Counted from the stretch's first letter, positions 44,331 to 54,131 are shown. The stretch: DNA of 64,000 nucleotides from Pseudomonadota bacterium (GCA_023391095.1 JAEWBN010000009.1:62001-126000); one strand, 5' to 3'. Numbers and translations are program-made. The notes: generated by a model from the letters alone, not told the origin.

Positions 44331-47117
44331 TTAAAGCGAGCGCTGGACGGTCTCGACGCGGAAGCATTCGATGACGTCGCCGGCACGAATGTCCTCGTAA
44401 TTCTCGAAGGCCATGCCGCATTCCTGGCCGACCTGGACTTCCTTGACCTCGTCCTTGAAGCGCTTGAGCGTCTTGAGCTTGCCTTCGTGGATAACGACGT
44501 TGTCGCGCAGCAGGCGCACACCGGCGCCGCGTTCCACGATGCCTTCGGTGACCTGACAGCCGGCGACCTTGCCGACCTTGGTGATCTGGAAGACTTCCTT
44601 GATCTGGGCGTAACCGATGAAGGTTTCGCGGCGTTCGGGCGCCAGAAGCCCGCTCATGGCACCCTTCACGTCCTCGATGAGGTTGTAAATGATGTTGTAG
44701 TAGCGGATTTCGATGCCGTCGCGGGTGGCCAGATCCTGGGCCTGCTTGTTGGCACGGACGTTGAAGCCGATGACGATGGCATTGGAAGCCGAGGCCAGGG
44801 TCACGTCACTTTCGGTGATGCCGCCGACGCCCGAATAAAGGATCTGGGCGGAGACTTCATCGGTCGAGAGCTTGTTGAGCGAAGCCACGATGGCTTCGAC
44901 CGAACCCTGCACGTCGCCCTTGATGACCAGCGGGAACTTGGAGATGCCCGAGGCCTTGAGCTGATTCATCATCTGCTCGAGGCTGGTGGCACCGCCGCCG
45001 GCGGTCTTTTCGCGGATGGCGCGCTGGCGATACTCGGTGACCTCACGGGCACGCGCTTCGGTCTCGACGACCGAGAAGCGATCGCCCGCACTGGGCACGC
45101 CGTTGAAGCCGAGCACTTCCACCGGCACGGACGGGCCGGCTTCCTTGACCTGCTCGCCCTTGTCGTTGATCAGGGCGCGTACACGGGCAAACTCGGTGCC
45201 GGCCACGACGATGTCGCCGACCTTGAGCGTGCCGCGCTGCACCAGAACCGTTGCCACCGGACCGCGACCGCGATCGAGCTTGGCTTCGATGACCTGGCCT
45301 TCGGCGCGACCGTCGCGAGCCACCTTGAGCTCAAGCACTTCGGCCTGCAGCAGGATGGTTTCGAGCAGCTTGTCGAGGCCCTGGCCGGTCTTGGCCGAGA
45401 GCTCCACGTCCAGCACGTCGCCGCCCATGGTTTCCACGAACACTTCGTGCTGCAGCAGCTCGGTGCGCACCTTCTGCGGATCGGCCGCCGGCTTGTCCAT
45501 CTTGGTGATGGCCACGATGATCGGAACACCAGCCGCCTTGGCGTGCTTGATGGATTCGATCGTCTGCGGCATCACCGAGTCGTCGGAGGCGACCACGAGA
45601 ACGGCGATATCGGTTGCCTGGGCACCGCGGGCACGCATGGCCGTGAAGGCCTCGTGGCCCGGCGTGTCGAGGAAGGTGATCTTGGCGCCGTTCTTTTCGA
45701 CCTGATAGGCGCCGATATGCTGGGTGATGCCACCGGCTTCGCCCGAGACCACATTGGCATTGCGCAGGGCGTCGAGCAGGCTGGTCTTGCCGTGGTCGAC
45801 GTGACCCATGATGGTCACGACAGGCGCACGATCGGTCAGATCCTCTGCCTTGTCGTCCGAAGCGATGTCGAACAGGCCTTCTTCCACGTCGGCGTCGGAA
45901 ACGCGCTTGACCGTGTGGCCCAGTTCGATGGCGATGAGCTCGGCGGTATCGGCGTCGATCACGTCGGTGATCTTGGCCATCTGACCCTGCTGCATCAGCA
46001 TCTTGATGACGGTGACGGACCGTTCGGCCATGCGGTTGGCGAGTTCGCCCACCGTGATGACTTCGGGAATAATCACTTCACGGCTCAGCTTGGGCGCATC
46101 CTGCTGGTTGCGGCCCATCTTCTTGTCGCGACGACGGCGCATGGCGGCGAGCGAAGGACCGCGATCGCGATCGCTTTCGGTGGTGGCGCTTGCAACCGTC
46201 AGGCGGCCGCGGGTGGCCGCTTCATTGCCACGGCGCGAGGGACGCTCGGGCTGGGCACGGCTGGCGCGGCGGGCATTTTCCAGTTCCGCCTCGGTGGTCG
46301 GGCGATGCTGGGGTGCGCCGGTGCGGATCTTGCGGCCATCGGCTTCGCTGGGCGGAGCGGGCGGCACATTGCCGATCGGGGCCATGCCGCCACCGGCAGG
46401 ACGACGATCACCGGCCGGACGGCCAGCTGTGCCGGCAGGGCGGCGTTCGCTGCCCGGACGCAGGGCGGCACCGGCACCACGCTCGGATTCGGGGCGGGTA
46501 TTGCTGGGACGCTCAGCGCGCTGCGGGCGGTTCTGCTGGCCGGGACGGCCGGCAACGACGCGCACGTCGCGCGGGCCGGGATTGCGCTGGCTGGCCGGCA
46601 CGAAGGGCTCGCGGGTTTCGCGCGGTGCTTCGGGTTCCGGCTCGGCAGCAGGGGCAGCGGCCTCTTCAGCCCGACGGGCTTCCTCGGCCTTGCGGCGTTC
46701 TTCTTCCTGACGGGCAGCTTCCTCGCGGATCTGACGACGACGGTTTTCGTCCTCGATGCGGCGGGCTTCCTCAGCAGCGAAGCGTTCGCGATCCTCGGCC
46801 TGACGGGCACCGGCCAGAGCCAGCGCCTGACGGCGGGCTTCGGCTTCAGCCGCGCTGAGGCCCAGGGGCGCACGGTTCTGCTGCATGGGGCGCCCCTGAC
46901 CAGGACGTCCGCCCGGCGGGCCGGAACGGCCAGCACCGGATGGCGCCTGGCCAGCCGGCTTGGGCACGATGCGCGTGCGCTTTTCCACGACCACCGTCGA
47001 GCGCGACGGTCCGCGCGACATGCCGCCGGGGCGGTTGCCGAGGCCCGCGCCACCCTTGAGGGTCAGCGTCTTCTTGGCGCCGGTGTCGTCGGTGCGCTTG
47101 TCGTCGTTATCAGCCAT
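44331..47117 (-). CDS. infB: Translation initiation factor IF-2
   Basis: This 928-aa GTPase delivers initiator tRNA to the 30S subunit. A long, charged, low-complexity N-terminal region (to about 330) is rich in Arg, Glu, Ala and Pro, as is usual in alphaproteobacteria. The G domain has GHVDHGKTS, DTPGHEAF and TKMDKP. Domains II to IV follow, ending with GMAFENYEDIRAGDVIECF. It lies 5 bp after ylxR in the rimP-nusA-ylxR-infB operon. Confidence 0.98.
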   Translation of the reverse strand: MADNDDKRTDDTGAKKTLTLKGGAGLGNRPGGMSRGPSRSTVVVEKRTRIVPKPAGQAPSGAGRSGPPGGRPGQGRPMQQNRAPLGLSAAEAEARRQALALAGARQAEDRERFAAEEARRIEDENRRRQIREEAARQEEERRKAEEARRAEEAAAPAAEPEPEAPRETREPFVPASQRNPGPRDVRVVAGRPGQQNRPQRAERPSNTRPESERGAGAALRPGSERRPAGTAGRPAGDRRPAGGGMAPIGNVPPAPPSEADGRKIRTGAPQHRPTTEAELENARRASRAQPERPSRRGNEAATRGRLTVASATTESDRDRGPSLAAMRRRRDKKMGRNQQDAPKLSREVIIPEVITVGELANRMAERSVTVIKMLMQQGQMAKITDVIDADTAELIAIELGHTVKRVSDADVEEGLFDIASDDKAEDLTDRAPVVTIMGHVDHGKTSLLDALRNANVVSGEAGGITQHIGAYQVEKNGAKITFLDTPGHEAFTAMRARGAQATDIAVLVVASDDSVMPQTIESIKHAKAAGVPIIVAITKMDKPAADPQKVRTELLQHEVFVETMGGDVLDVELSAKTGQGLDKLLETILLQAEVLELKVARDGRAEGQVIEAKLDRGRGPVATVLVQRGTLKVGDIVVAGTEFARVRALINDKGEQVKEAGPSVPVEVLGFNGVPSAGDRFSVVETEARAREVTEYRQRAIREKTAGGGATSLEQMMNQLKASGISKFPLVIKGDVQGSVEAIVASLNKLSTDEVSAQILYSGVGGITESDVTLASASNAIVIGFNVRANKQAQDLATRDGIEIRYYNIIYNLIEDVKGAMSGLLAPERRETFIGYAQIKEVFQITKVGKVAGCQVTEGIVERGAGVRLLRDNVVIHEGKLKTLKRFKDEVKEVQVGQECGMAFENYEDIRAGDVIECFRVETVQRSL

Positions 47118-47122
47118 GCTTC

Positions 47123-47812
47123 CTATCGTCTTTCGTCCTGTTCCGCGGACAAAAGCACACCGGACGCCCCGGAGGGGTCGGTGTGGTCATCCGTCGGTTG
47201 GGCGATGTATTGGGCCAGTCTTCTGGCCTTGTCCACCGCCGATTGGGCTGCCGCCCCAGTCGTCAGGGCAGCATGTATCACATTTTCCAGTCCAAGTGCC
47301 AAACCCATTTCAGCACTTTGGAGCAATTCGAAATGCGGCACGTCGGGGCCGCCAATACCCTGCTCGCGCCGGGCGTAATTCAGGGCCTTCAAAGTACCGG
47401 CCATCTTGTTGCGGCCATCTTCGGCCGCGTCGCTAGCGGTCAGCAGGGCGATCACCTGCATGCTCTCAAGCGCCGACTTGACCTTGGTGGCGCCGGTTAT
47501 GAACTGACCCGCCTTGCGCGCCATGCCCAGTGCGGACAAAAGCCGCTGGCGGAGCCTGAGTTCCGTCAATTCCGCCAGGTCGTCGGCCACGGTGACCGGA
47601 GCCTTGAGGCTGCGGGCAAAGGCCTTTTTCTTGACCGCTTCGGCAACGGCCGCTTTGCTCAGGGTGATCCAGACACCGCGGCCTTCGGCGCGTGCATCCA
47701 CATCGGGCACCAGCACATCGTCCGGGCCAACCGCAAAGCGCACCAATGCCTCGACCGGTTTTTCAGTCCGGGTCAAGGCACAGGTCCTGGTCATGTCTGC
47801 GCGCCGGGCCAA
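47123..47812 (-). CDS. YlxR (DUF448) family RNA-binding protein fused to an L7Ae-like domain
   Basis: This 229-aa protein has an N-terminal YlxR domain (RTCALTRTEKP, normally RxCxxTR, and GRGVWITLSKAAVAEAVKKKAF). A ribosomal L30e/L7Ae-like domain follows (LGMARKAGQFITGATKVKSAL). This two-domain form is usual in alphaproteobacteria. YlxR proteins bind RNA (RnpB in some species). Its place between nusA and infB supports a role in transcription or translation. The first seven residues may be upstream of the true start (MTRTCA). Confidence 0.9.
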   Translation of the reverse strand: MARRADMTRTCALTRTEKPVEALVRFAVGPDDVLVPDVDARAEGRGVWITLSKAAVAEAVKKKAFARSLKAPVTVADDLAELTELRLRQRLLSALGMARKAGQFITGATKVKSALESMQVIALLTASDAAEDGRNKMAGTLKALNYARREQGIGGPDVPHFELLQSAEMGLALGLENVIHAALTTGAAAQSAVDKARRLAQYIAQPTDDHTDPSGASGVLLSAEQDERR

Positions 47813-47838
47813 AGCCGGGTGCTCCCAGAAGGCGGTCC

Positions 47839-49437
47839 TTAGACCGCCTCCTCCTGGGCATAGCCCTCTTCGCCGTCCAGCGGCAGCTCGTCGGCCGCAA
47901 TCCAGCCAGCCTTGATGCGGGCCTGCATGATCATGTCCTCGGCTTCCTCGCGGGAAACCGGGAAGTCCTTGAAAGTGCCGTCGTAGCGCTTGGTTTCGCC
48001 ATCCTTGCGTTCGGTCCAGCCAACGAGGTCGTCGGCAGCACAGCCGGCAAAATCCTCGACGGTCTTGATATCTTCCTTGCCCAGGGCCACCAGCATGGCG
48101 GCGTTGAGGCCTTCGATTTCGTAAAGCTCGTCCGAAACGCCGAGCGCAGCACGCTCCTCGTCGAACTTGCGTTCGATCTCGGCCAGGTATTCGGCCGCGC
48201 GGTTCTGGATTTCGCCAGCGGTTTCTTCATCGAAGCCGTCGATCGAGGCGATTTCACCCGGCTCGATATAAGCCAGTTCCTCGACCGAGGAGAAGCCTTC
48301 CGAAGCCAATAGCTGGGCAACCATCTCGTCAACGTCAAGGGCCTTCATGAAGAGAGCCGAACGTTCGGTGAATTCCTTCTGGCGGCGTTCGCTTTCTTCC
48401 TGCTCGGTCAGGATGTCGATATCCCAGCCGATGAGTTGGCTTGCCAGACGCACGTTCTGGCCGCGACGGCCGATGGCGAGCGAGAGCTGTTCGTCGGGAA
48501 CAACGACCTCGATGCGCTCGGCCTGCTCGTCGAGCACGACCTTGGCAACATCGGCCGGCTGCAGCGCCGAAACCACGAGGTCGGCAATGCTATCGGTCCA
48601 GGGAATGATGTCGATCTTTTCGCCCTGCAGCTCGGCCACGACGGCCTGCACGCGGGAGCCGCGCATACCCACGCAGGCGCCGACCGGATCGATGGAGCTG
48701 TCATTGGAGGTGACGGCGATCTTGGCGCGCGAGCCCGGATCGCGGGCGATCGAGCGGATGGTGATGACGCCATCGTAGATTTCCGGCACTTCCTGCATGA
48801 ACAGCTTGGCCATGAACTGCGGATGGGTGCGCGAGAGGAAAATCTGCGGGCCGCGCTGTTCGCGGCGCACGTCGTAGATATAGGCGCGGACGCGGTCACC
48901 GTAGCGGAACATTTCGCGCGGGATCAGCTCGTCGCGGCGGATGATGGCCTCGCCGCGGCCCAGATCGACGATCACATTGCCGTATTCGACGCGCTTGACG
49001 GAGCCGTTGACGATTTCGCCGACGCGGCCGGAATATTCCTCGAACATCTTGTCGCGCTCGGCATCGCGCACCTTCTGCACGATGACCTGCTTGGCCGACT
49101 GGGCGGCGATGCGGCCGAATTCCATGGGCGGCAGCGGCTCGGTGAGGAAGTCACCCACCTTGGCCGTGGGGTTCTTGACCTGAGCGAGCTTGAGATTGAC
49201 CTGGCGAGACGGCTCTTCGACATCCTCGACGATTTCGAGCAGGCGCCACATGCGGGTTTCGCCGGAGCGCGGATTGATCTCGACCTTGATCTCGGTCTCG
49301 GCGCCATAGCGGCCCTTGGCGGCCTTTTCCATGGCATCCTGCATCGCCTCGATTACGACCATGCGGTCGATGTTCTTTTCGCGCGCAACAGCGTCGGCGA
49401 TCTGCAACAGCTCAAGGCGGTTCGCACTAACGGCCAT
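47839..49437 (-). CDS. nusA: Transcription termination/antitermination factor NusA
   Basis: This 532-aa factor binds RNA polymerase and RNA. It has the NusA N-terminal domain (about 1-130), S1 (about 135-200), two KH domains (IDPVGACVGMRGSRVQAV; LAIGRRGQNVRLASQL), and acidic C-terminal helix-hairpin-helix repeats. The start overlaps the rimP stop by one base (TAATG). Confidence 0.97.
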   Translation of the reverse strand: MAVSANRLELLQIADAVAREKNIDRMVVIEAMQDAMEKAAKGRYGAETEIKVEINPRSGETRMWRLLEIVEDVEEPSRQVNLKLAQVKNPTAKVGDFLTEPLPPMEFGRIAAQSAKQVIVQKVRDAERDKMFEEYSGRVGEIVNGSVKRVEYGNVIVDLGRGEAIIRRDELIPREMFRYGDRVRAYIYDVRREQRGPQIFLSRTHPQFMAKLFMQEVPEIYDGVITIRSIARDPGSRAKIAVTSNDSSIDPVGACVGMRGSRVQAVVAELQGEKIDIIPWTDSIADLVVSALQPADVAKVVLDEQAERIEVVVPDEQLSLAIGRRGQNVRLASQLIGWDIDILTEQEESERRQKEFTERSALFMKALDVDEMVAQLLASEGFSSVEELAYIEPGEIASIDGFDEETAGEIQNRAAEYLAEIERKFDEERAALGVSDELYEIEGLNAAMLVALGKEDIKTVEDFAGCAADDLVGWTERKDGETKRYDGTFKDFPVSREEAEDMIMQARIKAGWIAADELPLDGEEGYAQEEAV

Positions 49438-50168
49438 TAGTTCTTCTCCTCGGAAGAAGTGTCTTTGTCATCTACCGTCGCGTCCTCGACCGTTGCGGTC
49501 TCCGGGTCTTCGGCTTGGTCGTCATTGTCGGCGTCGGCATATTCGACCGTTTCGGTCTCGTCGTCGTCGATTGGGTGCAGCTCCTGGTCGGCGCGGGCCT
49601 GATCCATGAGCTTGTCGGTCATCACCAGCTTGGCTTCGGCTATGGTGCTGAAAACCAGCTTGTGATCGGGATCGGTGCCGCCCGGCGCATCGGGCAGGCG
49701 GATGGTGACGCCCTCGTCATCGACGGCGAAGATGTCGCCGCGGAAGCGCTTGCGGCCATTGATCATGTCGGACAGCTCGACCTTGGCCTCGTGACCGATG
49801 AACCGCTCATAGTCGCGCTTGCGCACCAGCGGCCGGTCGATGCCGGGGGAAGAGACTTCCAGGTGATATTCGCGGTCTATTGGGTCTTCCACATCGAGCA
49901 CCGGCGAAAGGTCCTTGGAGAGGTTTTCGCAGTCGGTGATGGTGAAGCGCCCATTTTCGTCCTCGGCCATGATCTGCAGGGTGCAGCCGTTTTCCGGGGT
50001 GATCTTCACCCGAACCAGCGCATAACCCAGGTCATTGGCGACGGGCTCGACAATGCGGGCGATCCGGGCTTCGAGGCCCGTTTCCTTGATGTACCGCTTT
50101 TCAGCCAGATCGAATGCCAATTGATGTCCCGATAAACAAAAAGAGCGGGGGCCGGTCAGGGCACCCAC
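49437..50168 (-). CDS. rimP: Ribosome maturation factor RimP
   Basis: RimP helps 30S assembly. The conserved N-terminal domain (ETGLEARIARIVEPVANDLG, DPIDREYHLEVSSPGIDRPL) and C-terminal SH3-like domain are followed by an acidic tail of about 50 residues rich in Asp and Glu, unlike the short E. coli protein. The start is unclear: GTG 50168 adds residues not typical of the family, while TTG 50120 (with CGGGA upstream) gives a more usual N-terminus. It leads the operon; a spacer of about 190 bp separates it from the divergent GGDEF gene. Confidence 0.92.
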   Translation of the reverse strand: MGALTGPRSFCLSGHQLAFDLAEKRYIKETGLEARIARIVEPVANDLGYALVRVKITPENGCTLQIMAEDENGRFTITDCENLSKDLSPVLDVEDPIDREYHLEVSSPGIDRPLVRKRDYERFIGHEAKVELSDMINGRKRFRGDIFAVDDEGVTIRLPDAPGGTDPDHKLVFSTIAEAKLVMTDKLMDQARADQELHPIDDDETETVEYADADNDDQAEDPETATVEDATVDDKDTSSEEKN

Positions 50169-50360
50169 TCTCGAATGAGAGCAATGATGTTGCCTTCATA
50201 TAGCCCGATGCGCCCGCCATGGCAAGGGCGGGGCGGCAACGCTCTGTAAAGGGTAAGTCCAATTGTGAGGAGCAAGGTCGGTTCTGTTTGGCCGATGTTG
50301 CCTGTTCTGTCCGCAGGCTGAAAACCGATTCTTTCTGCAAAGCATGCCCCGAGGAGAACC

Positions 50361-51608
50361 ATGAGCGTGTCACAGTCGTCCGAGCGCGAGGAGATGGATG
50401 CCGAGGCGCTGCGCCTGGCCGCGCTGGAGCGCTACGACATTCTCGACACGCCGCGCGAGCCGGCCTTTGACCGCGTCGCGCATCTGATCCGGCTGATCTT
50501 CGGGGTCGAAACGGCCATTGTCTCGCTGATCGACGGACATCGGCAGTGGTTCAAGGCCGCCGAGGGCAACAAGGTGGACGAATTGCCGGTGCGCGACACG
50601 TTTTGCCGTCACGCCCTGCTCGCCAGCGCCCCGCTGATCGTCACCGACGCGGCGACCGATCCGCGCTTCAAGGACAGCCCGCTCGTGACCGGGCCGATCG
50701 GCTTGCGCTTTTATGCCGGGGTCGCGATCACCACTCCGGACGGGCACAATGTCGGCACGATCTGCGCCATCGACTATGTGCCGCGCAGCTTTTCCGAGCG
50801 CGAGAGCGAAATCCTCTGTGCCATGGCGCGCATCGTCACCGACGAGTTGGAACTGCGGCGGCTGGCGACGACGGATGGCCTGACCGGCATCAGCACGCGC
50901 CGGGCGTTCAAGGAGGATGCGAACAAATATGTCGCGCTGGCGCGGCGGCATCGCAGTCAGCTCAGCGCCATTGCCTTCGATATCGACCGGTTCAAGACCA
51001 TCAACGACACCTATGGCCATGCGGCTGGGGACGTTGTGCTGAAAGCCGTGACCGAGGTTGTGGGGCAAACGCTGCGCCAGAGCGACCTTCTGGGCCGGTT
51101 GGGCGGGGAGGAATTTGCCGTTATCCTGCCCGATACGGATGCGGCGGGTGCCATGGCCGTGGCGGAAAAGCTTCGCCACGCCATTGCAGCGCTCGCCTTT
51201 CCCGGGAGCCGGCCGCCCATGCGCGTGACCGCCAGTTTCGGGGTTGCCGTGCTCGATCCGGGCGCGGACGACCTCGACGCGCTCCTGGTCAAGGCCGACG
51301 AGGCGCTCTACGAGGCAAAGGGCGCGGGGCGGAACAGGTGCCTTGCCTGGCGCGGCGCCACCGTGGCGACCGCGCGCCAGATCGAGCGGCGGCGCGTACT
51401 CAAGGCCGGCAAGCTCGTCTTCAACGACAGCCGTTCGGTGATCGACGGCACGGTGCGCTCCCTGTGGGAGACGGGTGCGGAGGTGAGCGTTTCGAACTCA
51501 GCCGATGTGCCCGACGAGGTAACGCTGGAAATACCCTCCTCGGGATTCCGCTGGCGGGCCAATGTCGCGACGCGCCGTCCCACCAGCCTTGAACTGGTCT
51601 TTGCCTAG
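50361..51608 (+). CDS. GAF-GGDEF diguanylate cyclase with C-terminal PilZ-like domain
   Basis: This 415-aa cytoplasmic protein has three parts. A GAF domain (about 15-165) contains the family's DTFCRHALL segment. A GGDEF domain (about 170-335) has the intact active site GGEEF (248-252) and an inhibitory I-site RQSD (239-242) at the correct distance, so it should make c-di-GMP. The last ~70 residues (ERRRVLKAGKLVFN, then TVRSLWETGAEV) resemble a PilZ domain, but the second motif has S-x-W-x-x-G where (D/N)-x-S-x-x-G is expected. It lies divergent from rimP. What the GAF domain senses is unknown. Confidence 0.88.
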   Translation: MSVSQSSEREEMDAEALRLAALERYDILDTPREPAFDRVAHLIRLIFGVETAIVSLIDGHRQWFKAAEGNKVDELPVRDTFCRHALLASAPLIVTDAATDPRFKDSPLVTGPIGLRFYAGVAITTPDGHNVGTICAIDYVPRSFSERESEILCAMARIVTDELELRRLATTDGLTGISTRRAFKEDANKYVALARRHRSQLSAIAFDIDRFKTINDTYGHAAGDVVLKAVTEVVGQTLRQSDLLGRLGGEEFAVILPDTDAAGAMAVAEKLRHAIAALAFPGSRPPMRVTASFGVAVLDPGADDLDALLVKADEALYEAKGAGRNRCLAWRGATVATARQIERRRVLKAGKLVFNDSRSVIDGTVRSLWETGAEVSVSNSADVPDEVTLEIPSSGFRWRANVATRRPTSLELVFA

Positions 51609-51610
51609 GA

Positions 51611-52393
51611 TCAGCGCAGGAACTCCAGCACCGCCTGGGTAAACTGCGGACAGAGCCGCGCCTCGACATGGTCGCCGGGCACCACGACAAGCCGGCAGCC
51701 GGGAATGGCGGCGGCCAGCTTCTCGGGCGAGACGGCGAGCGGATCGGCATCGCCCGCAATCAGGAGGCTTTGCGCCGTGATCTGGTGCAGCGGAATGGGA
51801 TCGGAGAGGATGGCATCGGCATGGGCGGCAAGGGCGAGGCGGTCGTTGCCCATGGCTTCGACCCCACCGCGAAAGGCGCGGACCATGTCAGGATAGGCCG
51901 ACACGTCGGGGGCGCGCAGACCTTCGGCAAGGAGAGCGCGGTCGAGCACCCTTGTATCGACGCCGCCACGGGCCAGCACGCCTTCGCCAATGCCGGCCAC
52001 GATCAGTCGGCGCAGGCGCGGTTCGCGGACGGCGAGGCGCAGTCCGATGACCCCGCCCATGGAATAGCCGAGATAGTCGTATTGCTCGAGGCCGAGGTGA
52101 CCGGCCAGCGCCGCCACATCCAGTGACATGCGGCCCTCGCCATAATCGGCCGGATCATGGGAACGGGTGGACTGGCCATGGCCGAGCGCGTCGAGACCGA
52201 TGACGCGACGGCCCAGGCCGGCAATGGCGTCTGCAATGCCCGGCTCGACCCATTCGTGCCAGGTGGTGGCGGAAAAACCATGCTGAAGCACGATGGCCGG
52301 GCCTGCGGCATCGGGATTGGCCAGTTCGTAGAAGGCATGCTGCATGCCGTCCGGGGTCGTGAAAAACTGCGGCTCGGGGCGGGTTTGGGTCAT
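51611..52393 (-). CDS. Alpha/beta hydrolase
   Basis: This 260-aa alpha/beta-fold hydrolase has the oxyanion region LQHGFSATTW, the nucleophile elbow GYSMGG (serine in the middle) and VPGDHVEA with the catalytic histidine. A catalytic aspartate lies in AGDADPLA. The likely reaction is ester or related hydrolysis on a small substrate. ATG 52393 follows AAGGAC and gives a normal N-terminus; 24 more codons upstream are not conserved-looking. It converges with the GGDEF gene only 2 bp away. Confidence 0.86.
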   Translation of the reverse strand: MTQTRPEPQFFTTPDGMQHAFYELANPDAAGPAIVLQHGFSATTWHEWVEPGIADAIAGLGRRVIGLDALGHGQSTRSHDPADYGEGRMSLDVAALAGHLGLEQYDYLGYSMGGVIGLRLAVREPRLRRLIVAGIGEGVLARGGVDTRVLDRALLAEGLRAPDVSAYPDMVRAFRGGVEAMGNDRLALAAHADAILSDPIPLHQITAQSLLIAGDADPLAVSPEKLAAAIPGCRLVVVPGDHVEARLCPQFTQAVLEFLR

Positions 52394-52620
52394 GGTCTGT
52401 CCTTGGCACGAAGGCCCAATTGATGGCACGGCCAGGGCGAGATGCCTAGCGTTCCCTAGTTTCACAAATGAAACCAGGTTTCGCGCGATCCCCTTGATTT
52501 CATTTGATAAACTCTGGGCACGGCAAACCCGCTTTCAAGCCCAAAAAACTATTTTTGAGGCGGTTGTGGGCGCCTCGAACCGGCTTATTTGCAGTGTGTT
52601 CCCAACGAAAGGACACTGAA

Positions 52621-52872
52621 ATGATCAAGAAAAGCGTTATTGCCCTCGTCGCCTCCGCCGCCCTCGCCAGCATTGCCGCCCCGGCATTTGCCATCGAGGA
52701 TTCGCCGCGCTTTGACACGGACTATGTGCTCTCCAAGCTCCAGTCCCAGGGCATCGCGGCAACCGATGTTGAAGAATGGGGCGAACTGGTGCGCGCCTAT
52801 GTGGTGACCGCTGAAGGCCGCCAGGTCATGCAGTTCTTCGACGCCGACACGCTGCAGCCCGTCCAGCTCTAA
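52621..52872 (+). CDS. Small secreted protein of unknown function
   Basis: This is an 83-aa protein with a signal peptide (MIKKSVIALVASAALA, cleavage after PAFA) and a ~58-residue mature part (DVEEWGELVRAYVVTAEGRQVMQFFD) resembling a single PepSY-like unit: alpha helix plus beta strands. It has an AAAGGAC Shine-Dalgarno. Such single units are found in the periplasm of many alphaproteobacteria; the role is unknown. Confidence 0.7.
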   Translation: MIKKSVIALVASAALASIAAPAFAIEDSPRFDTDYVLSKLQSQGIAATDVEEWGELVRAYVVTAEGRQVMQFFDADTLQPVQL

Positions 52873-52932
52873 GCTGTCGACACCATGATGGCGCCGCCGC
52901 AATCGGCGGCGTCCATCGTCGGAATCGCGGCT

Positions 52933-53299
52933 TTAAAGATCGGGACGGGTCGCGGCCGCCGCGTCAAAGAGGGTGCGCGCCGCGTCGATCCGCTCCCAGT
53001 TGCGCCGGGCGAATTCACTCCAGCCCGCCGCCAGGTCGACCAGTTCGAAGCCCAGCTCAGTCAGCTCATAATCCACGGGGCGGTATGGTGGCATAAGCGC
53101 TGCGGGTAACGAAACCGTCGCGCTCCAGCTCGCGCAGCACCGAACTCAACGATTTTTGCGACACCCCGCCCAGATCCCGCCGCAGCTCGTTGAAGCGGCG
53201 AGGACCATGCTTCAATTGCACAATGACGACCAGCGTCCATTTGCTCGGGCGCACCGACAGCATGTGTTGGTCGGGCGGCATCTGATGGACTTGGGACAT
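52933..53299 (-). pseudogene. HxlR-family transcriptional regulator, disrupted by a frameshift
   Basis: From ATG 53299 the frame encodes an HxlR winged-helix start (WTLVVIVQLKHGPRRFNELR, then GGVSQKSLSSVLRELERDGF and TIPPR). It stops at a premature TGA (53066). In the next frame the family continues without interruption: VDYELTELGFELVDLAAG, then WSEFARRNWERIDAAR, to a TAA at 52933. The switch occurs at the PPR/VDYE joint (about 53069-53079), consistent with a 2-base deletion or 1-base insertion. The N-terminus also lacks the usual cysteine region. So the gene is inactive or the sequence has an error. Confidence 0.8.
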
Positions 53300-53412
53300 T
53301 GCTGAACTCCGCGGTCAAGCTCCCGATATGGGGCTGACTTGCTCAAGGTCCAGATACGAGGCCCGTTAAATTTTGGATGGGTGGCGACCCGGTCACACAC
53401 CGGTGAGGCGGC

Positions 53413-54117
53413 TCACCGGCGGGGGAATGCGAAGTAGAAGCTGATCATGCGGCCTTCGCGACGGGCCTTTTGCTCATACCGCGTGGGCTGCCAGCCCGGA
53501 TAGGGCTCATGCCAGGCCCCCGGGGCTTCGGGAGCAAAATCAAATTCCGACGTGCGCACGATATGGGCCAGGGTCCAGTCGGCATAATCCTCGATATCGG
53601 TGGCAAAATAGAAGGTGCCGCCCGGGCGGATCACCCGCGCCAGCTCTGCCAGCGTGGTGGGCGAGACAAAGCGGCGCTTGTGATGGCGCGTCTTGGGCCA
53701 AGGATCGGGATAGAGGAGATAGACGGCATCGACGCTAGCCTCAGGCAGGGCCATCAGGAACTTGAGCGCATCATCGGTGAAAAGGCGCACATTGGAGAGG
53801 CCCCGCGCCTCCATCGCCTGCACCATCTTGCCAATGCCGCCGGTAAAGACTTCGCAGCCGATAAAGCCCGTCGCGGGTTCCTCTTCGGCCTTGCGCGCCA
53901 GATGTTCGCCGCCGCCATAGCCGATTTCGATGACGATGCGCCTGGCGTCGGGGAAGAGGTCGCGCGGGTCCAGGGCGCCGTCGAGCGTGATCTCCACCTG
54001 CGGCAGGAGGTCGTCCACCAGTGCCTTCTGGCCACCATGCAGCGTCTTGCCCGAGCGACGGCCGAAAAAGGCACGCGGCTCGCCGGAACGGGTTTTGGGG
54101 AGTTCATGGTCGGACAT
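53413..54117 (-). CDS. trmB: tRNA (guanine-N7)-methyltransferase TrmB
   Basis: This 234-aa SAM-dependent enzyme makes m7G46 in tRNA. The SAM-binding motif is VIEIGYGGGEHL; the family motif DAVYLLYPDPWPKTRHHKRR is clear. The start at 54117 (MSDHELPK) gives a usual length; upstream codons belong to the terminator of metK. It follows metK but is separated from it by a terminator, so it has its own promoter. Confidence 0.95.
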   Translation of the reverse strand: MSDHELPKTRSGEPRAFFGRRSGKTLHGGQKALVDDLLPQVEITLDGALDPRDLFPDARRIVIEIGYGGGEHLARKAEEEPATGFIGCEVFTGGIGKMVQAMEARGLSNVRLFTDDALKFLMALPEASVDAVYLLYPDPWPKTRHHKRRFVSPTTLAELARVIRPGGTFYFATDIEDYADWTLAHIVRTSEFDFAPEAPGAWHEPYPGWQPTRYEQKARREGRMISFYFAFPRR

Positions 54118-54131
54118 GGCGATGCTCAAAC

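Noticed and set aside
52885..53109. 74-codon plus-strand frame
   Set aside because: Antisense to the second half of the frameshifted HxlR gene, which explains the open frame.
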